Positions 52,396 through 62,400 of a DNA stretch of 64,000 nt are shown here, piece after piece; position 1 is the stretch's first letter, and each line of letters starts with the position of its first letter. The stretch is from Opitutaceae bacterium (GTDB lineage: Bacteria > Verrucomicrobiota > Verrucomicrobiia > Opitutales > Opitutaceae), in contig JACFMR010000018.1 of assembly GCA_019455245.1 (NCBI GenBank), positions 28,445 to 92,444 on the forward strand, read 5' to 3'. The notes beneath the pieces are model-generated. The model was not told the origin of the DNA, did no database searches, and was given only the letters and a program-made list of their open reading frames with translations. The translations under genes were made by a program, and so were the position numbers.

Positions 52396-55300
52396 ATGCA
52401 CTACCTCTCATCAAAGGGCCGTTTCCGATATTTGTGCATGTGGAACACAAAAGCGTTTACGCTGGCTATGGCGCTCGTGTTTCTGCCGCTTGCGCATTCA
52501 TACCCTGATATACTGTTTGAGACTGTTGTGAGTGGTAATGCGGGAACTTCGGTGGATGGTGCGGTCAACCCTGAGTTTGTTGCCTCATACAACTATCCGG
52601 GAGCGGTCATGGTTAGCACCAACGGGGAGCTTTACGTGGCGGATACACGCAATCACGTCATTCGAAAGATCAGCGCCCAAGGTTTGGCCACGACCATCGC
52701 GGGATCACCCGGTGAGTCGGGTAGCGCGGATGGTTTGGAGGATGAAGCCCGATTTAACGAACCGATGGGTTTGGCCGCGGATAAAGACGGCAACCTCTAC
52801 GTAGCGGATTCAATCAATGCGACGATTCGGAGGATTTCGCCTGCTGGCATGGTCAGCACCTTGGCCGGCCAAACCGGGGTGCCGGGGGGCGCGGATGGTT
52901 TGGGCGCTTCCGCACAATTCAACATGCCCGCCGGTTTGGTTTTCGACGGGCAAGCTAATCTCTACGTGGCCGACGCCAATGGGATCAGAAGGGTATCACT
53001 GTCCGGCGAAGTTGTTACTTACGCAGGGGGGGGCGGTTACGGCAGCACCGACGGAACCTTGGGCGAAGCACGATTTTGGGCTCCAAAGGGGGTGGCCTTG
53101 GACAGCAATGGGAATCTCTACGTGGCCGACACAGGCAATCATACGATCAGAAAGATCTCATCGGACGGGATGGTAAGCACTGTGGCCGGCCTGGCAGGTG
53201 TCTCAGGTTTGGCTGATGGGGTCGGTGGGGGCGCTCGTTTCAACGGTCCATCGGCATTGGACATTGATGCGGCCGGCAACCTCTATGTGGCGGACCGGAA
53301 CAACTTTGTCGTGCGCAAGATCACCCCCGATGGCGTGGTCAGCACACTGGGAGGTTCACTGTATTTTCCGACCGGTCTCGCGGTTGCTCCCATGGGAGGT
53401 GTTTACGTGGCGGACACCTTTAATCATTACATCGTTCATATGGATCAGACCGGATCGCTAACGGTGACCACCGGGCGGAAGGGTGTGGTCGGGCATGCGG
53501 ACGGATGGCCGTTACTGGCCGGTTTTAACGTCATGGATGACGTGGTCATGGATGCAGAGGGGAATTGGTATGTGAGCGAGCATTTTGGGCACATCATCAA
53601 AAAAATATCGCACAACGGTGCGGTTGCATGGGCCGGTGCGCCGGGCGTAAGTGGGGCCGATGATGGACTGGGAGATCAGGCCCGGTTCAAGCTGCCCCGT
53701 GGTTTGGCCATCGGTCCGGATGGTAGTATTTATGTGGCAGACTCGGGCAATCACGTGATTCGTATGGTCACTCCGACCGGTCAAGTCACAACCTTGGCCG
53801 GAACTGCAGGTCTGGCCGGAACTGCCGATGGGCAAGGCGCGACTGCGAGATTCAACACCCCGCATGACGTGGCGGTGGCAGCGGATGGCAATCTGTATGT
53901 TACGGACGGTGGCAATCACACCATCCGGAAAATTACGCCGGAGGGCGTGGTAACGACGGTTGCGGGCCAGCCGGGAGCCGCGGGTTCAGCAGATGGTGTG
54001 GCAGATCAAGCGGGATTCTTTTACCCGACCGGGATTGTGGTGGCCGAATCGGGGCTAATCTACGTGGTTGATGGCTCCAATCACACCATCCGGAAAATCA
54101 CGGCGTCGGGCCAGGTGGCCACCTTGGCCGGGTTGCCCATGAATCCCGGCAGTGTTGATGGTACAGGTGTAGCGGCACGATTTCGGTATCCGACCAAGCT
54201 GGCCATGGACCCTTTGGGCAATCTGTTGGTGCTGGACACACAAAATCATACCATTCGCAAGGTGGATGCTGCGGGTGCGGTGGTTACAATTGGTGGAACT
54301 GCCGGTGAATCCGGCGCTGTTGACGGCCTGGGCATGCAGGCCCGGTTTGCCTATCCCAGCGGATTGACGACAGACGCTGCCGGACACCTCTACGTTGCAC
54401 AACTGGGATCCCCAAGGATTGCAAAAGGTTGGCTCAATACCACTCCATTGCAGCTGGAGTCATTGACCAATCGCACGCTGGTGGCCGGCCGCTCCTTCAC
54501 CCTGCAAGTCGCTGCGATGGCTGCGGATACCTTTCAATGGCGCAAGGATGGGGTGCCCATTGAGGGCGCGATCACCGCCAGTCTGTCGTTGGCGGGAGTC
54601 ACAATTGGAGATGCGGGTGCGTATGATGTTGTCTTGGGCAATCGATTTGGCTCGGTGGTGAGCAATGTGGCGGTCATCCGGGTTCTGCCGGTGGCATCCT
54701 CGGATTTCAATGCTGACACCAAGCCCGATTTGATCTGGTCAAACAGCGTGACCGGGGAGCGGGCCTTGTGGCTGATGGACGGCACCAGTTACATTGCGGC
54801 GTCGACTTTGGGCATATTCCCGCTGGAATGGACGGTGGCGGCGACGGGGGATTTCAATGCGGACGGCAAACCGGACCTGGTCTGGTCGAACAGCGTGACC
54901 GGCGAGCGGGCGTTGTGGCTCATGGACGGAACCAACCTGCTGGGAGTTTCCACTTTGGGCATTTTCCCCTTGGAATGGACGGTGGCTGCGACCGGGGATT
55001 TCAATGCGGACGGCAAGCCGGACCTGGTGTGGTCGAACAGCGTTACGGGTGAGCGGGCGTTGTGGCTCATGGACGGAACGGACTTGCTGGGGGTATCGAC
55101 CTTGGGGATGTTCCCAACGGAATGGACGGTGGCTGCGACCGGTGACTTCAATGCGGATGGCAAGCCCGACTTGGTGTGGTCGAACGGCATCACGGGAGAA
55201 CGCGCCCTGTGGCTGATGGATGGCACGATGTTTCTGGGCAGCTCCACGTTGGGTGTGTTCCCGTTGGAGTGGACGGTGGAAGGCGTGGGCGACTACAATG

Positions 55301-55434
55301 GCGACGGGCTGGCTGATCTGATCTGGTCAAACAGCCTCACGGGAGAACGTGCATTATGGATGATGAACGGCACCCAGTTCCTCTCCAGCTGGTCGCTGGG
55401 CATCTTCCCGCTGGAATGGACGGTCAGCAACTGA
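52396..55434 (+). CDS. Secreted NHL-repeat protein with Ig-like domain and FG-GAP tail
   Basis: 1,012 residues from ATG 52396, 12 bp after the preceding stop (ATG 52438 is a plausible shorter start; the frame extends back to 52126 inside the previous gene). A signal peptide ends near 'LVFLPLAHS'. Twelve NHL repeats of about 56 residues cover about 63-675, each with a core like 'GNLYVADTGNHTIRKI' and a linker like 'AGSPGESGSADG'. Twelve would suit two six-bladed propellers. One Ig-like domain (about 681-768) and five 49-residue FG-GAP units follow. The protein has no enzymatic motif; a binding or adhesive role at the cell surface is likely. It is probably co-transcribed with the protease gene. 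Confidence 0.9.
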   Translation: MHYLSSKGRFRYLCMWNTKAFTLAMALVFLPLAHSYPDILFETVVSGNAGTSVDGAVNPEFVASYNYPGAVMVSTNGELYVADTRNHVIRKISAQGLATTIAGSPGESGSADGLEDEARFNEPMGLAADKDGNLYVADSINATIRRISPAGMVSTLAGQTGVPGGADGLGASAQFNMPAGLVFDGQANLYVADANGIRRVSLSGEVVTYAGGGGYGSTDGTLGEARFWAPKGVALDSNGNLYVADTGNHTIRKISSDGMVSTVAGLAGVSGLADGVGGGARFNGPSALDIDAAGNLYVADRNNFVVRKITPDGVVSTLGGSLYFPTGLAVAPMGGVYVADTFNHYIVHMDQTGSLTVTTGRKGVVGHADGWPLLAGFNVMDDVVMDAEGNWYVSEHFGHIIKKISHNGAVAWAGAPGVSGADDGLGDQARFKLPRGLAIGPDGSIYVADSGNHVIRMVTPTGQVTTLAGTAGLAGTADGQGATARFNTPHDVAVAADGNLYVTDGGNHTIRKITPEGVVTTVAGQPGAAGSADGVADQAGFFYPTGIVVAESGLIYVVDGSNHTIRKITASGQVATLAGLPMNPGSVDGTGVAARFRYPTKLAMDPLGNLLVLDTQNHTIRKVDAAGAVVTIGGTAGESGAVDGLGMQARFAYPSGLTTDAAGHLYVAQLGSPRIAKGWLNTTPLQLESLTNRTLVAGRSFTLQVAAMAADTFQWRKDGVPIEGAITASLSLAGVTIGDAGAYDVVLGNRFGSVVSNVAVIRVLPVASSDFNADTKPDLIWSNSVTGERALWLMDGTSYIAASTLGIFPLEWTVAATGDFNADGKPDLVWSNSVTGERALWLMDGTNLLGVSTLGIFPLEWTVAATGDFNADGKPDLVWSNSVTGERALWLMDGTDLLGVSTLGMFPTEWTVAATGDFNADGKPDLVWSNGITGERALWLMDGTMFLGSSTLGVFPLEWTVEGVGDYNGDGLADLIWSNSLTGERALWMMNGTQFLSSWSLGIFPLEWTVSN
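54703..55434 (+). repeat. FG-GAP repeat array, five 147-bp units
   Basis: Units start at 54703, 54850, 54997, 55144 and 55291. The order of unit types parallels that at 51653: an opening unit with 'DLIWSNS', middle units with 'NLLGVSTLGIF', a fourth unit leading to 'VEGVGDYNGDGLADLIW' and the same capping unit. This points to duplication of the whole cassette. Confidence 0.95.
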
Positions 55435-55441
55435 ACGGTTT

Positions 55442-55455
55442 GGATCATGCGATCC
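55442..55455 (+). terminator. Small hairpin after the NHL-protein gene
   Basis: GGATC-ATGC-GATCC, a perfect 5-bp stem with a 4-base loop 8 bases after the stop. No T run follows, so it is at best a weak or Rho-assisted terminator. Confidence 0.25.
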
Positions 55456-55552
55456 GAGATGAGCAACGGATTGAAGGTTCGACAGCTCGCTGTGGCTGAG
55501 TTTTATGTCTGTTGGCGCAGAACCATGGTGTGCGACAAAAGACCGCAAGTAT

Positions 55553-56122
55553 ATGACATCACGACATGAGATTAAAAGGCTGCTGATTGGCGGTATGGGT
55601 ATGACGGTGTGTTCATTGCTGTCGGCTTCGCCGCCTGCCGGTTCCGAATTGATTGGTCGGTCTCCGTTTGCTGATACCGGGATGGCCGCCAAGCCGGAGC
55701 AAGCGGTGGAATTCAGGGGTGTTTTGGCCGAGTCGGGACGTCCGCTGTTCAGTCTCTATGACTTTGAGACAAAATCGTCCCAATGGGTCGGGTTCAACGA
55801 GCCGGGCGGCAAGTTGGTTGTTCGCAGCTATGATCCGTCCGCCCAGTCCATTGTGGTTGTACGCCAAGGCAAGAGCCTGAATCTTACGTTGAACACGATG
55901 GATCCGCTCATGGCTGGCGACACTGCTGCGGGCCCGAAACCCATTCCGGGGCAACCTACCACGGGCGGTCCTGATCCCAAGCTGATGCCACCAAAGCCCA
56001 TGGCTGGCGGACCGGTGCCCAATGTGAAGCCTCCATCGGAGCAAGCAGATTTGGAAGGTCCGGTGCCGATCGATCCAGCCGGGGCGGTTTTGACCGGGGG
56101 CCCGCCGCAGAACGGCCTCTGA
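55553..56122 (+). CDS. Small exported Pro/Gly-rich protein
   Basis: 189 residues from ATG 55553, which begins a signal peptide ('MTSRHEIKRLLIGGMGMTVC', then 'SLLSAS'); ATG 55505 adds 16 residues that do not look like a leader. Residues ~50-110 form one small beta domain ('VEFRGVLAESGRPLFSLYDF', 'WVGFNEPGGKLVVRSYDP', 'SIVVVRQGKSLNLTLN'), a pattern I associate with short periplasmic proteins of Verrucomicrobiota, some near type II secretion genes. The rest is low-complexity Pro/Gly. Function unknown; possibly a helper for export or assembly of the large neighbours. Confidence 0.7.
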   Translation: MTSRHEIKRLLIGGMGMTVCSLLSASPPAGSELIGRSPFADTGMAAKPEQAVEFRGVLAESGRPLFSLYDFETKSSQWVGFNEPGGKLVVRSYDPSAQSIVVVRQGKSLNLTLNTMDPLMAGDTAAGPKPIPGQPTTGGPDPKLMPPKPMAGGPVPNVKPPSEQADLEGPVPIDPAGAVLTGGPPQNGL

Positions 56123-56418
56123 TCAGGGCCAGTTCCGTGCCACCGCGGGCTGGTTGAGATGGTGCTGCGCCAGTTCGAGGGTCGCATTTGCCGCGCGTAT
56201 GGCTGAATAACGGTGATCAATGGGGTGTCACCGCGTTGTACGCCCAATGGGGCATCATTATTGGTAATGTACGGCTTAAGTTCCACCAATGGCTACGGCG
56301 ACATGAATTGTCGCTTGCCGATATCAGTGGCTGTATGTAGAGCATCTCTTTGCCGGTTTGTCTCGTTCTTGTCCGACCCGTATCTCCTTTTTTTGTCGCT
56401 GAAATTCGCCCTATTCTC
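56123..56418 (+). other. Gap upstream of the last giant gene, with a weak promoter candidate
   Basis: About 296 bp with no supported gene. A promoter-like pair TTGTCT (56358-56363) and TATCTC (56381-56386) with a 17-base spacer lies 32 bases before the GTG start, followed by a T7 run at 56388-56394. Confidence 0.25.
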
Positions 56419-59400
56419 GTGCGCCGCTTGCATTGTTTTAAACTGGTCGTCCTTGTGTTTTGGGTTGCCCTGGCTGCATCAATCGCAGCCGGTGCTCCGG
56501 TGATCAATGTCCACCCTGGCGATGAGACCATCCTTGCCGGGGAAAGTGCGGAGTTGGCGGTGACGGCCAGTGGTAACGCTCCGGTCGTTTATCAATGGCA
56601 AATGAGCGCTGATGATGGAATCTCATGGGCAAATGTTAGCGCGGATGCGGTTCACGGGGGTTCCACCGGCGAAACACTCAGCCTTGCCGCTGTGCCGCTT
56701 TCCTTTCACCACCGACGTTACCGTGTGGTTGTGGCCGATGCCTCAGGGACTTCGGTCACTTCCGAACCGGCCACGTTGACGGTCGAGCATTCGGAACTCT
56801 GGGGCATGGGGGGCGAAAACTACGGCCAACTGGGGACCGGCCTGCTCGGCTACCGGGCAACACTCCTGATGGTGGCTTCTGACATCGCTGCGGCTGCGGG
56901 CGGCAGCGCGCACACCCTGTTCTTGAAAACCGATGGCACGCTGTGGGCGGCGGGTTCAAACCAATATGGTCAGCTGGGTGACGGCACGACGCAAAATCGC
57001 GCGACTCCGGTAATGATAGCGAGCGGGGTGACGAAGATTGCCGCCTCAGAGAGCCAAAGCTTCTTCATCAAGACCGACGGCACGCTGTGGGCTTGCGGAT
57101 TAAACGATCTGGGGCAATTGGGTGCGGGCGAGGTCGGGCAGGTCAGCACGCCGGTGCAGATTGCCAGCAATGTAACCTCGGTGGCAGCGGGTGGCGGCAT
57201 GGTGCATTTCGTCACCACAGACGGTAGCCTGCGAGGGGCTGGCGCGGGCACCTTCCTGGGTTTGGGTGGCACAGCAGGCAACCAACTGACGCCGGTGCAG
57301 ATTGCCGAACAGGTGGTATCCGTGGTGGGCGGCCCGCGGCGGACTTACTTTTTCAAAACCGATGGTACGCTGTGGGGCTTGGGCCCATTATTGGGATATT
57401 ATTATTATGCCGGACAATGGCCGACCCAGCTTGCCATTGATGTGGTGGCCGTGGCTTCAGGCCGGGATCATGACCTGTATTTGAAGGCTGATGGCACGGC
57501 ATGGGCAGCAGGGGGCAACGGCTTTGGCCAGATTGGCAACGGAACTTTGGACAACCAGACCAGCCCGGTGCAAATCGCGGAAGGCGTGGCCGCGATCGCG
57601 GCCGGTGGCTTTTCCAGTTACCTGCTCAAGACCGACGGCACCGTACTGGCATTTGGTCGCAATCAGCTGGGCCAGCTGGGCGATGGCACGCTGACCAATC
57701 GTCTTGCACCGGTGGCCATTGCCACCGGGGTGGCTGCGATTGCGACCGGCTATTCGCATCTTGTCCTGATCAAATCCGACCACACGGCCTGGGCCACGGG
57801 TTACAATTACGCGGGGCAGCTTGGTGACGGGCTTTTCCCTTATCACACGCGGCCCATCTTGATTGCGGAAGGCGTGACGAGTTATGCGGCCGGCGGCAGT
57901 GTCTCCTTTTATGTGAAGGCCGATGGCACGCTCTGGAGCATGGGCTACAATAACTATGGCCAGTTGGGCGACGGTACCACTGAAACGCGGCCCCAGCCGG
58001 TGCTGGTGGACACGGGTGTAACTTCAGTCAGCGCCAGCTCGGTTCACAGCCTGTACGTCAAGGCCGACGGCACGCTCTGGGCTATGGGCAGGAATGTGAG
58101 CGGGCAATTGGGTGATGGCACGCAGACCGATCGGCTCAGTCCCGTGCAAATAGCCAACGGGGTTGCTTTGGCCATTGCCGGCAGCAATTCGAATACCAGC
58201 TATTTCTTCAAAACCGACGGCTCACTCTGGGGCATGGGATCAAGTTCCTCCGGCATACTGGGCGAGAACGCCGCCACGCCGGCGCAACTAAGCCCCCTTG
58301 AGCTTTGGCCTGACGTGGTAGCTATCAGCCCAGGCGGTTCATTTTCTCTCTTCATCACGAGCGAAGACGGCATGCGGACCTTGTGGGGGGTGGGAGTTAA
58401 CTTTCGTGGACAGCTCGGCATCGGCAACACGACCGCACAGTCATCTCCAGTGCAGATTGCATCCAGCACCAAAGCCGTAGCTGCAGGCTCGGCATACAGC
58501 TTTTTTCTTACCGTCGACGGAGTGCTCCATGGCATGGGCCAGAATTTTTACGGCGCATTGGGCATTGGGACCACAGCCAATTCCCAGACCACCCCCGTCA
58601 CAGTTGCCGAAGGTGTGGCCTCGGTCCATGCGGGCGACAATCACAGTTTGATCATCAAGGAGGATGGAAGCCTGTGGACGACGGGCTACAACATCCTGGG
58701 TGCATTGGGCGATGGCACGACGGAGGATCGGGCGGTCCCGGTGCTGGTCGATACCGGGGTGGTCTCCGCGGCAGGTGGCAGCCTGCACAGCCTGTTCCTC
58801 AAGCGCGCCGCGCCACGCGCACTGCAAATTCTGGCATCGCCGCAAAGCCGGGCAGCGAACACCAACGACACGGTGACGCTCACAATCATGTGCGATGGGT
58901 TTCCTACGCCGGTCTATCAGTGGCGCAAGGACGGAGATGACATCATCGGGGCAACCGGATCCAGCCTCACATTGACCGGAGTAACAGTGGCTGACAGTGG
59001 GGACTATGACGTGGTCATCGCCAATGTCTTGGGCAGTGCAACCTCGGAGGTCGCGACCTTGACCGTTTCCCCGCCGGTGCCTCCAACCATCACCTTGCAG
59101 CCCGTAGACGCCTATCAAATCCAAGGTGGCAGTCAGGTTTTCAATGTGACGGCGACGGGCACGGCGCCTTTCACCTACCAATGGTTTCATAATGAGGTTG
59201 AACTGACCGGTGAAACGAGCGCGACGTTGACGCTGTCCAATCTGCAATCGGAGGACGCGGGATCATACACGGTCGAAGTCAGCAACATGGCGGGCAAAGT
59301 GGTCAGCGCTGCCGCCCTGCTGCAGGTGGAAACTCCCCCCGTGGTCACGGCAGCCTCGCCCAGCCGGATTGTCGGGAGTCCCGGTGAACCGCTGACGCTG

Positions 59401-62400
59401 ACGGTCACCGCTACATCCGTCTACACGCCGCTGTCTTATCAGTGGAAGCGCAACAATCGCCCGATTGCCGGCGCGAATGCGGCCACGCTGACACTGCCCG
59501 ATTTCAGCAATGTCGAGGCTGGGGCCTACACGCTGGAAATCACAGATGCACACGACTTCGTCACCCGGCACACCAGCTTTGTATTGCCCGACCATGGGCC
59601 GACCCAAGTGCGGGCCTGGGGCGTAAATGACCAAGGTCAGACCAGTGTGCCTGCCGCATTGGGTGATGTCATTGCGGTATCGGCCGGGGCGAGCATGTCC
59701 TATGTCCTGAAGGCAGATGGCACGGTTGTCGCCTGGGGCGGCTACGACTCGGGCACCCCATATGCGGATGCAGTGGCGGAACTCAGTGACGTGGTGGAAA
59801 TCAGCGTCGGACCAAGCAGCGCATTGATTCTGAAATCCGATGGCACGGTCTCGCAGGTCAGACACAGCCCGAATACCGATCCTGAACCCCCTTCCACGCT
59901 GTCGGATGTGATTGCCGTGGCCAAAGGTTACAGCCATGGCCTGGGCTTGAAGTCCGACGGCACGGTCGTTTCGTGGGGTGACAACAGTTACGGGCAGTCA
60001 ACCGTCCCTGATGGTTTGAACAACGTGGTGGCGATTGCGGCCGGTGAAATCCATTCGCTCGCATTGCAGGCTGATGGAACGGTCGTGGCCTGGGGGCAGA
60101 ATAACAGCGGGCAAGTTAACATTCCGGATGGTTTGGCCGACGTGATTGCTGTTGCGGCATCAAATTTTGGCTCGATGGCATTGAAGCGGGATGGCACCGT
60201 TGTTGCTTGGGGCAATTCATTCAATAATGGTTATCGTTATACTCCTTCGGAACTGGGCGGGGTAGTGGGTATTGCGACCAGTAACTACATCGACTATGCG
60301 TTGGAGGCTGACGGCACCCTTGTGGTCTGGAATGTCGTGTCAGGAAGCCTTTCCCCGATGCCGGATGACCTGGGATTGCTGCTTCAGATTGCGGCCGGAG
60401 CAGATCATGCGGTGGCCTTGCGGGATGCCTCTGCCGACGTGGCCCCCATACTTCTCAGTCAGCCCCAAGACACCACCCGCCATGTTGAGGACAACCTGAC
60501 CCTGAGCGTCACTGTTGAGGGTATCGGACCTTTTGCCTATGTCTGGCGGCGCAACGGCGAGGTCATTGCCGGTGCCCATGGCGACAGCTTGCAATTCAAC
60601 GGGCTGACCCTCGGCGATGCGGGTGAATACGAGGTCAGCGTGTCCAATCATATTGGCACAACCGTCTCCGCCACAGCGACGCTCATTGTCCTGCCTTTGC
60701 CCGACATTTCCGCTCTCAGTCCCACCCGGCAGGTGCTGGTCCCGGGCGATACGCTAAACCTGAGCGTAACGGCCAGCGGCACCGGCGGCCTGAACTACCA
60801 ATGGTTTCATAATGGCCGGGCCATTCCGGGAGCCAACGAGGCCGGTTTGATCCGTGAAAATCTCGGATTGCAGGACAATGGCTGGTATGTGGTGGACGTA
60901 ACCGATTCCTATGGTACCCGGCGCAGTGAGGCTGTATTTGTTACGGTCGCTCCCACCGCCACACGGGTGCGCGGCTGGGGCATCAGCACCAACGGACGAA
61001 TCACGCCACCGGCGGGCTTGTTTGATGCCGTTGCCATAGCCAGCGGCACAGATCATACGTTGGCCTTGAGGCGCAACGGCACGGTTGTCGCATGGGGGCT
61101 GCCATACACTGGGCAAACCGTGGTTCCTGTCGGTTTGAATAACGTTGTGGCGATTGCCGCCGGCCACACCCACTCCCTGGCCCTGAAGAGCGATGGTACA
61201 GTGGTTGCCTGGGGGGATGATTACAACGGCCAAACCACAGTTCCAGCCGGTTTGAACGGGGTGGTTGCAATTGCCGCCGGCAACGGACATTCACTCGCAT
61301 TAAGGAAAGACGGCACCGTCATTGGTTGGGGCAGCAACTCACATGACCAAACTGCAGTGCCGGCCGGGTTGACCGATGTGGTCGCCATCGCGGCCGGACG
61401 ATTTATCTCCTTCGCCTTGAAGGCGGACGGCACAATCGTGGGCTGGGGTGATACATATTACGGCGGGTTGGATTTGCCCGACGACTTGGGCGGCGTGGTG
61501 GCAATTAGGAGCAGCAATTTACATGCGCTGGCTCTCTCGAGCGAAGGCTCCGTGGTTGCATGGGGAGGGGACTACGAGCCAACGCAAATTCCAGAGGATT
61601 TGGCGGGTGTGATTGACCTCGCCACCGGCACAAGCCACGCGCTGGCCGTTAAGAGCGACGGCACGCTGATTGGCTGGGGGAACAATTCCTATGGGCAATC
61701 TTCCGTGCCCGCGGACGTGCGTGATGTGCTGGCATTGGCCGTCGGCAGCGGGTTTTCGCATGTGCTGTGCGACGGAACGGGTGACACCGCTCCGCAGATT
61801 TTCACCCAGCCGGTCAGCCAAACTGCGGCCTTCGGACAAACCGTGACCTTTGCCGTGCCGGTGTCGGGCACCACGCCGCTTGCTTACCAATGGCGTAAGG
61901 ACGGAGTCGATATCCCGGATGCCACCGGTGCCACCTTGACGTTGGCCGACCTGGAATTGTCGGCCGCCGGGGTTTACGAGGTAACGGTCACCAATTACTT
62001 GGGGCAGGTCACCTCGGATCTCGCCACGCTGACGGTATTACCCCTCCCCGAGATCACTCTGCTCAGCCCCACCCGGCATATACTGAGTCCCGGTGCAAAC
62101 GTAACACTGAATGTCAGTGCCACCGGCAACACTACGGTGTCCTATCAATGGTTCCATCAAAGCCAGCCCATCATCGGCGCCACCGCTCCTACGCTGGAGT
62201 TGGCCAATCTATCTTTGCAGGACGGCGGCTACTACTTCGTCCGGGTTACGGATGCCTACGGCACCCAAAGCAGTGCGCCTTTCTTCGTGACGGTTGTGCC
62301 TGCAAAGACCCAGGTTCGTGCTTGGGGTAATGGCAGTTATGGGACGACGTGGGTTCCGCCCGATCTCACTGATGTGATTGCCTTATCCGCCGGGAGTGCA

